From Stenogyne calaminthoides (lineage: Eukaryota; Streptophyta; Magnoliopsida; Lamiales; Lamiaceae), in the NCBI GenBank assembly GCA_037126765.1, contig JBBCBC010000022.1:21295758-21359757 (forward strand): a stretch of DNA of 64,000 bases. The letters are read 5' to 3'. The notes beneath the pieces are model-generated. The model was given only the letters and a program-made list of their open reading frames with translations, did not search any database and was not told the origin of the DNA. This document shows, piece by piece, positions 34,631 to 46,106 of this stretch (position 1 is the first letter of the stretch; each line of letters starts with the position of its first letter). A program made the translations under genes and the position numbers.

Positions 34631-35240
34631 TCACATTGTGCCTCTTAGATAGGAAGCTCTTCTTGCATAGCAGTTATCTACTAGTTCCCAAACTTCATTC
34701 CTTGAGAATTGATTCAGCTCTTCTTGCATAGCAGTTATCCAGAATGAATCTTGAAGAGCTTCTTCAATCTCTGTAGATTCTTTCTCAGATAGGAAGCAGC
34801 AGAACAAGGCACTTTCTCCATGGAACCTTCTTGTTTTAACTCCTTCAGATAGTTCATCTACAATCTGACTTGAAGGGGGACTATCTAAACATTTTCTCCT
34901 GGATGTTCCCCCTTCAGTAGTATCCTCAACATAAAAAATGTTAGGTTCAGGTATTTCATTAAACTCAGGGAACAACAGAAAAGGAGAAAGGGAATCATCT
35001 TCCTCAGGGGAAATTTCATTCAGAACATTATCAGTGACATTTGTTCCCCCTTGGTTGATAGATTCAGAGTTTTCCTCAGCTGTGACCACATCTTCGTCGG
35101 CATTACATACCTGAGTCTGAATTGGGGTTTGTTCAGATGGGTCAGCTTCAGTGTGTTGGCTTTCCTTCAGTGGAGAATTATCATCCTGAGTTTCACCAAC
35201 CTGAGTATTTCCATCCTGAGTTTCCTCTTACTCTGAGTCA
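34631..35240 (-). pseudogene. Element F integrase-RT linker
   Basis: Acidic, low-complexity open frame (34631-35089) ending in EEALQDSFWITAMQEELNQF, the conserved pre-RT block, then VWELVDNCYARR. The last residues are foreign: a 24-bp duplication of neighbouring sequence (34655-34678 copying 34716-34739) replaces the expected pre-RT residues. Confidence 0.8.
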
Positions 35241-35978
35241 GTTTCACTCCATTCATAGTAAGTGTTTGACTTCTTCTTTTCTGTCTCAGATGATGGTTTG
35301 ACATTCTTCTTCAGGCTAAGTCTGGTGATCCTCTTTGTCAAGTCTCCTGAGTCATCTTCCTGTTTCTTATGAACACAAGTAGATTCATCAAAAACAACAT
35401 GAGGTGTTTCTTCAACAATAAGGGTCCTACAGTTGTAAACCATGAAGGCTTTACTAACTTCAAAATATCCTAAGAATATTCCTTCATTAGCTTTGCTATC
35501 AAAAGTTTTCAATTGATCTTTACCATTATTGTGTATGAAACACTTACAACCAAACACAGAAAGAAAGAAACAAGAGGCTTCCTTTCATTCCACAGCTCAT
35601 AAGGTGTTTTGCCTTGATTCTTTGTCAGCATGGATCTGTTCTGAGAGTAGCATGCAGTGTTGACTGCCTCAGCCTAAAATCTCTTAGGAATGTCAGCTTC
35701 ATCAATCATTGTCCTTGCAGCTTCTTTTAGGGTCCTATTTCTTCTTTCAGCAACACCATTTTGTTTAGGGGTCCTTGCAGCTGATGTTTCATGGGTTATA
35801 TTACATTTGCTGCACAATAATAAAATATAATATGGTTGATAAATTCAGTGCCTTTATCTGATCTGATTTTGACTACACTCAGATTCTTTTCATTAATGAG
35901 CCTTTTCAGTAGTTCAGGCAGTTTTGTCTGAGTCTCTTTCTTACTGAGTAAGAATATGACCCATGTGTATCTAGAGTA
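35241..35978 (-). pseudogene. Element F integrase, N-terminally truncated
   Basis: The C-terminal part shows VFGCKCFIHNNGKD and GIFLGYFEVSKAF. The core shows IRSDKGTEFIN, the catalytic Glu block NGVAERRNRT in another frame, and YTWVIFLLSKKET. It is cut at 35978 by H1, so the first catalytic Asp and zinc-binding region are missing. Frameshifts lie near 35560 and 35800. Confidence 0.87.
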
Positions 35979-36137
35979 TGTTGGGATTATACTGGAAAGT
36001 GTGCTTTTACTCACACTGAGTTTCTATCTTATTTACTGAAATAAATTATTTATCACTGATGCTTTAAATATCATCGAATGTTACATATATTTATTGCATA
36101 ACTGTTCAATAAGAAGTACGTGTTACATTGTAGTTAA
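35979..36137 (+). mobile_element. LTR H1, left part, inserted in F
   Basis: Begins TGTTGGGATTATACTGGAAAG and runs 159 bp of an H-type LTR before H2 interrupts it at the sequence GTTAA. Its expected TSD is GAGTA (35974-35978); the partner is not in the window. It continues at 47959. Confidence 0.85.
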
Positions 36138-36480
36138 TGTTGGGATTATACTGAAAAGTATGCTTTTACTTTGTATAATCGAAACTGAATTTCCAGACTT
36201 ATTTACTGAAATAAATTGTTTATCACTGATGCTTTAAATATGATTGAATGTTATATATATTTATTGCATAACTATTCAATAATTCGTACGTGTTACACTG
36301 TAGTTAATTTAGTGATACCCGATCACTGAAGATTAAATTAACAGTCCCTTGTAACTATAAGTACGCCATTCACGACCTAGATGGAAATGAACAACCATCG
36401 CGAAAGGTTGAGGTGTAAGGCTCAGATTGGTTTGTCTTGACCAAGAGATTACACTAGTGCATGACTGATGCGCTGAATAG
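36138..36480 (+). mobile_element. H2 5' LTR, truncated
   Basis: The first 343 bp match 38883 onward. After CTGAATAG at 36480 the sequence jumps directly into integrase, so most of the LTR, the PBS, leader, gag and protease are deleted. Confidence 0.87.
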
Positions 36481-38766
36481 GAAAAATGTATGGAAGTCTC
36501 TACGATCTGATCATATAGAAAATCATATGGAAAAAACGTATCAAGTCTCTACGATCTGATCATAGAGGCGAATACCTCAGCGATGAGTTTTTGTACTACT
36601 TATCCGATGAAGGATTGTATCCCAACCATCGCATCTTTAACCCCTCAACAAAATGGGGTTTGCAGAGCGAAAGCAAATGAAATTCTTTTGGAAATGGTTA
36701 GATCAATGATGAGTTATACGGATCTTCCGAAGTCGTTCGGGGTCATGCCTTGGAAAACAATGACTTACATTCCAACTTGGTGCTATCCAAATGGGTTCAG
36801 AACCCCAAAGAATTGTGGACCCGGCGCAAGTCTAGTATGAGACACATGAGAACTTTGGGGTGTCCGCCTACGTGTTGGACAAGGAAACCCAAAATTGGAT
36901 CCTCGATCGTAATTAAAGGTCATTTTTGTAGGATACCCCGAGGAACAAAGGGTGAATGTTCTATAGTTAGAAGATCAAAAGGTGGACATGCGCACCCACT
37001 TTAGATTTTGGAAGAAAACTATAGAACCAAAGAAAACCTAAGTGAGATTACCTTAAATGAGCTTAGAGGGCAAACCTCGATCGATCGTGATTAGATGATA
37101 TACCAAACGATACGTTTTTCACAACCGGAGCCTCGTTATAGTGGGAGGGTTGTTAGACAGCCCGAGAGATTCATGGGAATAGGAGAGTCCTCGGACTTGA
37201 TTCCTAATCGGAACCCATGGACATATGACGAGGCACTCCAAGATAAGGATGCAGATTCTTGGCAAACAGCAATGAAAGCCGAAGTGGGTTCTATGTTTCA
37301 TAATAGAGTGTGGGAGCTAGTCGAACCACTTAATGGGGTCAAACCCATTGTATGAAAGTGGGTATATAAGAGGAAAAGAGGATCGACGGGGAAGGTTGAA
37401 ACCTTTTAAAGCAAGACTAATGGCTAAAGGTTATACTCGAAAAGAAAGGGATCGATTATGAGGAAATTTTTTTCGCCAGAAGTTATGCTTAAGTCCATCC
37501 AGATTCTCTTATCGATTCTTTGCAAGATTTCGACTTTGAAATCTGGCAAATAGATGTCAAGACAGCTTTCCTTAACGGAAGTCTTGATAAAGAGATCCAT
37601 ATGCAACAACCCCTAGTTTTCATTGAAACAGGCCAAGAACACCCAGTTTGTAAAAGCTCAAGAGGTCCATTTACGGACTCAAACAGGCATCCAGAACTTG
37701 GAACCAAAGTTTTGATCATATTATAAAGTCTTATGGGTTTTGATCAAAACGAGTTTGAAAGTTGTGTGTATAAAAATGTGTCGGAACTGCATTGGTATTC
37801 TTAGTACTGTACGTAGATCACATTGTGATCATCGGGAACGATGTGAAGGTGTGATCAGACGTAAGGGCATGGTTTTCAAAACAGTTTGATATGAAAGACT
37901 TAGGGAAAATCGGACACATCCTTGGGATCAAGATCACAAGAAAAGGATGGTCGGGTTATCGCAAGTTTCATACATAGACACTGGTTTTGAAACAATTCAG
38001 CATGCAAGATTCCAAGAAAGGATTCCGTACCTTTCAGACTTGGAATCCATCTATCCAAGAAAATGTTCCCTAAGACGAAAATGAGATAGATGACATGAAA
38101 GGTATTCCTTGTGCTTCTACCGCTTCGGAAACCTTATGTATGCATTCATTGCAGACGAGACCGGATATCCGCTTTGCCATAGGCATGGTAGCAAGATATC
38201 AAAGTAACCAGGAAAGCGACGATCGACGATTAAAAAACATTCTAAAGTGTCCGAAAAGAACTCGGGATAGAATGTTGATTTATCATCCGATACTCCAATC
38301 CCCATCGGCCACATTGCACTTCGAATTTCCAATCGATATAGATTCCTTAAATTATATGCCTCGATTAGTGTGTTTCCATTTGGGAAGTGTAGCCATCAAA
38401 TGGACGAGTGTGAAGCGTAAATGCATCAACGACTCAACCATGGGACTCGGGTAAGTAAGTAGTGCCAGAAGCGGTGAAAGAACCGATTGGGCTCTAGAGA
38501 TCTTCTTAGTGGACTTGGATGGTGTTTCAATTTGACTAGCAATATCTGCTAGGGGCAGTTGCAAATTCAAGAGAACCAAGAGTCCACGAGTCAAACAAAC
38601 ACATTAAAGGAAAGACATCTTATACGAGAAATCGTTAAGAGAGGAGATATAGATGTGGCAAAGATAGCGTCTGAGGACAGCCTAGCAGATCCATTCACAA
38701 AGCGTTTGCCTCTTAACACATTCGAGAGACATGTGAGTGGAATGGGTGTCAACCCGTTGCTAACCG
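36481..38766 (+). pseudogene. H2 left pol copy: integrase, RT, RNase H (degenerate)
   Basis: Traces in all three frames: integrase (PQQNGVCRAKANE, MVRSMMSYTDLPK), linker EALQDKDADSWQTAMKAEV (37095-37355), RT (WQIDVKTAFLNGSLDKEIH, YVDH in place of YVDD near 37808, KDLGKIGHILGIKI in shifted frames) and RNase H tail (YHLIREIV-like HLIREIVKRGDIDVAK, DSLADPFTKRLPL, 38559-38795). Near 36490-36560 a short integrase stretch is duplicated. Dense frameshifts; closely paralleled by 43700-45995. Confidence 0.87.
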
Positions 38767-38882
38767 CTTTGAGTATAAGTGGGAGAAATTATTAGGTTCG
38801 TGTAGGTGACATTAGATGTCACGGACTACTCGAGACGTGTTGTAGTATACTTAAAAGCAGACTTTGAGTATAAGTGGGAGAT
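38767..38882 (+). repeat. Duplicated polypurine tract of H, left copy
   Basis: CTTTGAGTATAAGTGGGAGA occurs at 38767-38786 and again at 38862-38881, 95 bp apart, the second adjacent to the LTR. The same arrangement recurs at 45991-46010 and 46086-46105. The downstream copy is the expected PPT; the upstream one may be a second priming site or a fossil of an older end. Confidence 0.85.
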
Positions 38883-40728
38883 TGTTGGGATTATACTGAA
38901 AAGTATGCTTTTACTTTGTATAATCGAAACTGAATTTCCAGACTTATTTACTGAAATAAATTGTTTATCACTGATGCTTTAAATATGATTGAATGTTATA
39001 TATATTTATTGCATAACTGTTCAATAATTCGTACGTGTTACACTGTAGTTAATTTAGTGATACCCGATCACGTAAGATTAAATTAATGTTCCTTTTGTAA
39101 CTATAAGTACGCCCATTCACGACCTAGATGGAAATGAACAACCATCGCGAAAGGTTGAGGTGTAAGGCTCGATTGGTTTGTCTTGACCAAGAGATTACAC
39201 TAGTGCATGACCGATCATATTTGAATAGGACCTCTGAGGAGGATAAATTCTTGAATCGAACATGGAAGAATTAGACCTCGGTGGTTCGTTGTTTCTTAAC
39301 CTTCGCCCCCGAAATAGGATCACGTGGGATCGGTAACTATTGCTTTGACTTATCATGGGTAGCGAATCGTAGAGAGATTCAATACGTACTTTATCTTGGG
39401 CAATATTATTGGTCACATGTGATTGCTAAGATTTAATACGAAGAATCGTGGTGCAAGTACGCTTGCTTGATTTGCCCCTGGGGGAGGTTCATAAGTTTTA
39501 TCATACCAAATCTTGCAAGTGGAATTTGTTTCCCAGATGGATAATAATGTTGAACCGTTCTCGACCAAGGACAAAAGATATTAATTAATGGAAAGCTATT
39601 TGGTGGCTTGAATTAATTAATGGGCTAGATAATCTTAAACACGGAAATAATGACCAGGGAGCCATATTGATCGTAATATGGGTTAAGATGGATAGTGCAA
39701 TATTAATTATGTAGTGGGATTAATTAATATTTATGGGCTTGAATTATATTGTGGCTCAATATTAGATATTCAAGATCCATTAGAAGGTCCAATCTTAATT
39801 CTCCTAAAGGCCCCCGAGTAGCCCAACATATAGTCCAATAACCGAAAAAGGCGATTAAAATAAAATAAATATTGTTGCTTATATTTCCTCATTAAATTAA
39901 AAATTATGAATAAAAAGAGGAGAAAGATTTTCTTTGAATTTTGTTATGGAATGAAGATATGTATTCTTGGAATACAAGATTATCTCATTAAATTCAAGAA
40001 ATCTCCCACTTGGTTATTCATTAAGAGATTTTAAATTTTTGAAAATAGAGGGCAAGAAAGATTTTCTTGATTTTCTTGAAAAGATATTATGGAAGATATG
40101 TATTTCTTGAAATACAAGAATATCTCATAAATTCAAGAAGATCTAAATCTTGAAATCTTGCCCAAATTTTCTAAAATTATACCATAAAATAGGAGTGGAT
40201 TTTTGTGGAATATTTTAATTATGGGAAAAAGAATATATGGGATATATTCAAGATTTCTTGGTGACCAAGAAAAGTCTTTTCCCACATTGAAAATCCACAT
40301 ACATTAATTCGTGCCCTCCTCTCCTATAAATAGGGGATGATTAGTTCATTCCCAAGTACAATTCCATGTGCCGGAAATATTAGAAATCCACACACGTGGT
40401 GCAACAAAGTTTATTTTTTCCTTTTGTTAATTGTTCGCGTGTATCCTTCCAACCGGATTGTCGAGCAAGGGCTAAGGGAATACTTGGGAAGTCCTTTTGG
40501 TTAGTCCCGTCCGATCGAAGACACCTTTGCCATCCCGAGAAATACGTTCACGTAAACCCGTAGATTCCATGATGCGTAGGTTTTACGTGGCTTTTTATAT
40601 GCATGATATGTTGTTGCAATTATTATTTGAATTAATATAGGATTAATTCATGCTAGTAATAATTAATGAATTAAATTTGTATTTAAATATTCACCCCGAA
40701 TAGATGCAATGCAAATCATTCCCCAACA
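38883..40728 (+). mobile_element. H2 central LTR (1,846 bp)
   Basis: TGTTGGGATTATACTG...CCCCAACA. TATAAATA is at 40325-40332 within CTCCTATAAATAGGGG. It serves as 3' LTR of the left copy and 5' LTR of the right copy. Length is within one base of the right LTR. Confidence 0.92.
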
Positions 40729-40730
40729 AT

Positions 40731-40742
40731 CCGTATCGAGCC
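40731..40742 (+). other. Primer-binding site of H (degenerate)
   Basis: CCGTATCGAGCC just after the LTR corresponds to TGGTATCAGAGCC with the same CAG-to-CG loss seen in A, B and G. Confidence 0.65.
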
Positions 40743-42250
40743 ACTTGTTTTTGCTCAATTTTTTAAATTGTAATTTAATTCGTGGACATTAAAATTGAAA
40801 TTAGATAGTAGAACCGTTAGATCTGTTTTGCGTGTATCCAATTGTCATGGATTTTAATGTTTTATTTTGCATGCATATAAACGTGGGTTTTTTAATTCGA
40901 TTCGTTCGATTTGTTTTGCCTCGTGAGAAAATCCATGAAGTAGACTCAGATTTGTTTGATTTGATCAATGTAATAAACTAGTCTAGATTAGGTTTATTTA
41001 TTTTTGTAAATAAATTGTAACCGGATCGAGAACAAGAGATGAAGAATTAAAGCGATTTAAATCCGAAACCAAAGCGAGGGCGGCGCGGGCTGCTACCGGG
41101 CACGCACGGGCGCAGGGGCGAGGCCGGGCGGGCCGAGAGATATGAGTGTCGGGCCGGCGTACGGGCGGCTCGTGTCGGGCGGAAGCCGGATCACAAGGAG
41201 AGACGCCAGGCGGAGGCGGAGAAAGAGCGTAGGTAAGGATGATGCGTTATGGGATTGCCGCGCCGCCGAGGATCGCCGACTTTGTCGACAAACACCGCCG
41301 AGAGCAGCTGAGGGGCGTTTCTTGGGCTCGCCAGAGGCGGCCGAAACATCTAAGAGTTCTAAAGTTAAGCGCGTCACGGATGCGGGCATGCATAATGAAA
41401 TGCTTGGCGTGGCGGTTTCGAGACAAGTATTTTTCGAGACGAACGAGTGGGAGAAATTCGAGACGTGTTTCTTCAAGATCAAGCCAAGAAAAATCAAACC
41501 ATGACAATTGGATAATTTGTGCCCAATATGTTATTTTTTACGCTTTTGCTTGATTTATTTGTGCTATCTTATGCTTTATTTAATTTGTTTAAATGTGTTT
41601 GCATGAGGGTTGCCAAATTGAAAAATCTCAACTTCAAAATTACTAAGTATGTTTTAAATAATTAATTGACAATTTTATTAGGATAATAAAATTGAATTAA
41701 TTTTGACCTCCATGATTTATTTATTTGTGAATTCTTTTGGAGAAATTCCCCACGGGACGGTCAAAAGATAGGTTTCACATGAATGAATTCCAAACGGATG
41801 ATTGTGGGTTATTACTAGTGGCTTACGATGACCCTCCCCACGAGGCTCGATCAAAGCAAAATAGTAATCCTCGTATTTAATCATGGTTATTACTTAGGTA
41901 TAAAATTGATATGCATATACTTTCCTCAAGTCCCCGTCAATTTTATATTGGTCAAGGGAGCCAACTATTAATCTGGATATTAAAGGTTTGTAATTGTTCT
42001 TGCTTGTAACTTTTGCTTGAATGTGTTTAAATAATGACCCACCCCACGTGGCTTATTTAAACTGTTTTTGAGATGTTGGTCGATGCATTGTTCATATTTT
42101 TGAGATTTTAAATATGATGCATGTGATCGAATCTTGTGATATATTTGTGCTTTTGCATATAGTTGTTTATTTCGAGTTCAACATGTCATTACCTTTTAAT
42201 CCCTTTGTTATTATACTTAATGTCAATACAATTTGTATGGAAACTATATT
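40743..42250 (+). other. H leader with GC-rich block
   Basis: Non-coding leader between PBS and gag. A sharply GC-rich segment (about 41060-41400) sits in otherwise AT-rich DNA, paralleling the GC-rich block in A's leader. Frames there (for example 41142-41504) overlap on both strands and have Arg/Gly/Ser-rich composition typical of chance GC frames. No host gene is recognised. Confidence 0.6.
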
Positions 42251-42840
42251 TATTGGAAAATTATAATTGTCCCTAATCGCAGAAAAAGCACAAGTGGATT
42301 TTGACACAAAAATCGATGAGCCAACCGACGAAGTCAAAACATGCGTGACTCGTCAGATCACCTCTTGAGAGATGTCGTCATTTGAAAATGGTGGAGGAAA
42401 AAACCCGTAAGGGATTACGTCCTCAAAATAGATGGCCCATCCGAACAAACTTGAGATTATGAGTGCATTATGATCCGAGACTCGGATGAATTTGGTACTT
42501 CATTTCTCTGCCAGAAGGTTTTTGAGCATTTTGGCCTCGCTAGCTAATTTGTTGCAAACTTTTGGACTCGCGTAAATGATGATAAGGCACCAAACTCAAG
42601 CTTTTTGAAGAAGTGGTCCGTCTTTCATCTTCTAAGCCAAGGGTAGGCAAGATAAAGAAGAGGACCAAAGGCCATAAGCAATAAAACTCAACTGTTGCTA
42701 AGGGCAATGGTAAGATGAGGAATGCTTGTTGAGTCAAGGAAAATCCAAAGAGGAAGTGCTTAAGCTGCGGTGAGAGAGGACAATGGAGGTTTTGCCTGTT
42801 CCAACCCCAAAAGGGACAGAAAGAAAGGTAATTCTCACAC
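42251..42840 (+). pseudogene. H gag remnant with aberrant zinc knuckle
   Basis: Fragmentary and frameshifted. A Lys-rich stretch precedes KCLSCGERGQW near 42755, a CCHC knuckle in which the His position is Gln. Position between leader and protease supports gag. Confidence 0.6.
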
Positions 42841-43380
42841 ACTAGTTGTTGAAACTTGTTTAGCGGCGATACTTCTCATTCGTGGGTGGTTGATACGAGA
42901 TCCACTAATCATGTTGGCTTCACGGGTTCTAAATGATCCCAAGAACGTAGTGGGAGTGAGATCCTCATCACACCGGGCAACGTTATTTAAAGTAGAAGAC
43001 ATTGCAATGCTACGAAGTGGCATATATTGCAATGCTATTTGTAGTAACGATTATTGCAATACTACGCAAGTAGCAGACATTGCAATGCTACATGAGTAGC
43101 AGTTAAAGCAGTGGGAGAAGTGCACCTATCTTTTGAAGATAAAGTTTTTTTGAGATTATCTTTGTGTTCCCAGTTTTAGAAAGAATTCACTTTCAGTTTC
43201 TAAAATTCGATTAAAGGACACTAAGTTTCTTCTAATAAGAATGACATCATTTTTAAATGATGAGTGTATCTGATACGGGACATTGATGGAAAATCTCTAT
43301 ACAATTAATCAGGCACACCACTCATTTAAATGTATCCTATAACACATCTATCATTTCCGAGAAAAGAAAGCGTTCATCGA
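42841..43380 (+). pseudogene. H protease remnant with inserted short repeats
   Basis: Traces of the aspartic protease occur in shifted frames near 42880-42930 (SWVVDTRSTNHV-like, Gly of DTG replaced). A four-copy repeat array (43001-43090) then interrupts it. GEVHLSFEDKVFLRLSL resumes at about 43110. Non-functional. Confidence 0.65.
43001..43090 (+). repeat. Four copies of ATTGCAATRCTA at ~26-bp spacing
   Basis: Copies at 43001, 43026, 43053 and 43079, with related spacers (for example AGTAGCAGAC). They lie inside the protease-coding region and look like a local expansion. Confidence 0.85.
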
Positions 43381-44330
43381 TGTGAACGAGACACTTTTTA
43401 GCATCTATAAATTGGGTCATATAAATCCAAAGAGGATCCAAAGGTTGGTGAAAGATGGTTCATTGGAGCGTCTCCAAGATTGAATCGGATCCAACTCGCG
43501 AATCATGTTTGGAGGGTGATATGACCAAGATGGCATTTGGAGCCAAGGGAATGGGGCTAAAGAAGTGTTAGAGATCGCTCACATAGATGTGCGTAGTTCA
43601 ATGTTAACCAAAGCAAAGAGGAGGTTATGAGTAATTTTATTGATAATTACTCAAGGTACATTTTCCTTATGAAGCATGAATGAAGTCCTTTGAGAAATTC
43701 TAAAGAATTTAAGGATCAAAACAGAGAATCATATGGAAAACGATCAAGTCTCTACGATCCGATCATAGAGGCGAATACCTCAAATGATGAGTTTTTGTAC
43801 TACTTATCCGATGAAGGATTGTATCCCACCATCGCACGGGAACCCTCAACGAAATGGGGTTTGCAGAGCGAAAGCAATGTAATTCTTTTTTGGAAATGGT
43901 TAGATCAATGATGAGTTATACGGATCTTCCCGAAGTCGTTTCGGGGTCATGCCTTGGAAAAACAATGACTTACATTTCGAACTTGGTGCTATCCAAATCG
44001 GTTCCCGTAACCCCAAAGAATTGTGGACCGGGCGCAAGTCTAGTATATGAGACACATGAGAACTTTGGGGTGTCCGGCCTACGTGTTGGACAAGGAAACC
44101 GGTAAATTGGATCCTCGATCAGAATTAAGGCTTTTTTTGTAGGATACCCCGAGGGAACAAAAGGGTGAATGTTCTATAGTTCCAAAGATCAAAAGGTGGA
44201 CATGCGCACTCCACTTTAGATTTTGGAAGAAAACTATAGAACCAAAGAAAACCTGTATGAGATTACCTTAAATGAGCTTTTAGAGGGCAAACCTCAAGAC
44301 TGATCAGATTAGATGATATACCAAACGATA
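43381..44330 (+). pseudogene. H2 right integrase (degenerate)
   Basis: The zinc-binding region is seen as KLGHINPKRIQRLVKDGSLE near 43410. An AKEVLEIAHIDV block holds the first catalytic Asp. The core remnants around 43740-44110 parallel the left copy (LYYLSDEGLYPTIA, MVRSMMSYTDLP). Numerous frameshifts. Confidence 0.82.
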
Positions 44331-45400
44331 CGTTTTCACAACCGGAGCCTCGTTATAGTGGGAGGGTTGTTAGCAGCCCGAGAGATTCATGGGAATAGGA
44401 GAGTCCTCGGACTTGATTCGGAATCGGACTCCATGGACATATGACGAGGCACTCCAAGATAAGGATGCAAATTCTTGGCAAACAACAATGAAAGCCGAAG
44501 TGGGTTCTATGTTTCATAATAGAGTGTGGGAGCTAGTCGAACCACTTAATGGGGTCAAACCCATTGTATGAAAGTGGGTATATAAGAGGAAAAGAGGATT
44601 GGGACGGGAAGGTTGAAACCTTTTAAAGCAAGACTAATAAAAAAAAAAGGTTATAAAAAAAAAAAGAAAGGGATCGATTATGAGGAAATTTTTTTCGCCC
44701 AGTAGCTATGCTTAAGTCCATCCGTATTCTCTTATCGATTCACAAGATTTCGACTTTGAAAATGGCAAATAGATGTCAAGATGCCTTTTCCTTAACGGAA
44801 GTCTTGATAAAGAGATCCATATGCAACAACCCCTAGTTTTCATTGAAAAAACCCCAAGAACACTGGGTTTGTAAAAGCTCAAGAGGTCCATTTACGGACT
44901 CAAACAGCATCCGAACTTGGAACCAAAGTTTTGATCATATTATAAAGTCTTATGGGTTTTGATCAAAACGAGTTTGAAAGTCAGTGTGTATAAAAATGTG
45001 CCTGAATCGCATTGGTATTCTTTAAGATCATGACGAGATCACATTGTGATCATCGGGAACGATGTGAAGGTGTGATCGACGTAAAGGGCATGGTTTTCAA
45101 AACAGTTTGATATGAAAGACTTAGGGAAAACCGGACACATCCTTGGGATCAAGATCACAAGAAAAGGATGGTCGGGTTATCGCAAGTTTCATACATAGAC
45201 ATCGGTTTTTGAAACAATTCAAAGATGCAAGATTCCAAGAAAGGATTCGTACCTTTCAGACTTGGAATCCATCTATCCAAGAAAATGTTCCCTAAGACGA
45301 AAAGGAGATAGATGACATGAAAGGTATTCCTTGTGCTTCGGCTGTCGGAAACCTTATGTATGCATTGCTGTGTACGAGACCGGATATCTGCTTTGCCATA
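44331..45400 (+). pseudogene. H2 right reverse transcriptase (degenerate)
   Basis: Linker and RT start: MGIGESSDLIRNRTPW and EALQDKDANSWQTTMKAEV (44389-44571), then a stop where KWVYKRKR continues. From 44630 two A-runs replace coding sequence that the left copy retains. Later blocks include the KDLGK(T)GHILGIKI region and CTRPDICFAIGM near 45370. Confidence 0.82.
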
Positions 45401-45995
45401 GGCATGGTAGCAAGATATCAAAGTAACCCAGGGAAAGCGCATTGGGAATGACGAGTTAAAAACATTCTAAAGTGTCTGAAAAGAACTCGGGATAGAATGT
45501 TGATTTATCAGTCAGATACTCCAATCCCCATCGGCTACACAGACTCGAATTTCCAATCAGATATAGATTCCAGAAATTATATGCCTCAGTTAGTGTGTTT
45601 CCATTTGGGAAGTGTAGCCATCAAATGGACGAGTGTGAAGCAGAAATGCATCACTGACTCAACCATGGGACTCGGGTAAGTAGTCGCCAGAAGCAAAGGA
45701 AAGAACCGATTGGGCTCTAGATCTTCTTAGTGGACTTGGATGGTGTTCTGAATTTGACTAGCAATATCTGCTAGGGGCAGTTGCAAATTCAAGAGAACCA
45801 AGAGTCCACGAGTCAAACAAACACATTAAAGGAAAGACATCTTATACGAGAAATCATTAAGAGAGGAGATATAGATGTGGCAAAGATAGCGTCTGAGGAC
45901 AGCCTAGCAGATCCATTCACAAAGCGTTTGCCTCTTAACACATTTGAGAGACATGTGAGTGGAATGGGTGTCAAGACCGTTGCCAATCTGCTTTG
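45401..45995 (+). pseudogene. H2 right RNase H (degenerate)
   Basis: Blocks: IPIGYTDSNFQSDID (45497-45679), TSVKQKCI, then QIQENQESTSQTNTLKERH and HLIREIIKRGDIDVAK, DSLADPFTKRLPL, FERHVSGMGV (45781-45996). Frame changes separate the two parts. The domain ends at the upstream PPT copy. Confidence 0.87.
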
Positions 45996-46106
45996 AGTAT
46001 AAGTGGGAGAAATTATTAGGTTCGTGTAGGTGACATTAGATGTCACGGACTACTCGAGACGTGTTGTAGTATACTTAAAAGCAGACTTTGAGTATAAGTG
46101 GGAGAT
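45991..46106 (+). repeat. Duplicated polypurine tract of H, right copy
   Basis: Same 95-bp-spaced pair of CTTTGAGTATAAGTGGGAGA (45991-46010 and 46086-46105) as in the left copy, so the duplication predates the tandem structure. Confidence 0.85.

Larger units (their letters stand above)
29467..35978 (-). mobile_element. Sirevirus-like element F, truncated by H1
   Basis: On the plus strand the order is 3' LTR (29467-31272), PPT, C-terminal half of ORF3, RNase H, RT, linker, integrase, then an abrupt switch to LTR H1 at 35979. The left TSD candidate is AAGTT (29462-29466). Integrase N-terminus, protease, gag and the 5' LTR are missing and presumably continue after H1, beyond the window. The LTR is related to that of G. 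Confidence 0.87.

Noticed and set aside
41093..41553. Several 85-135-codon frames on both strands in GC-rich DNA
   Set aside because: They overlap in every frame within a retroelement leader, with Arg/Gly/Ser-rich composition expected of chance GC-rich frames.
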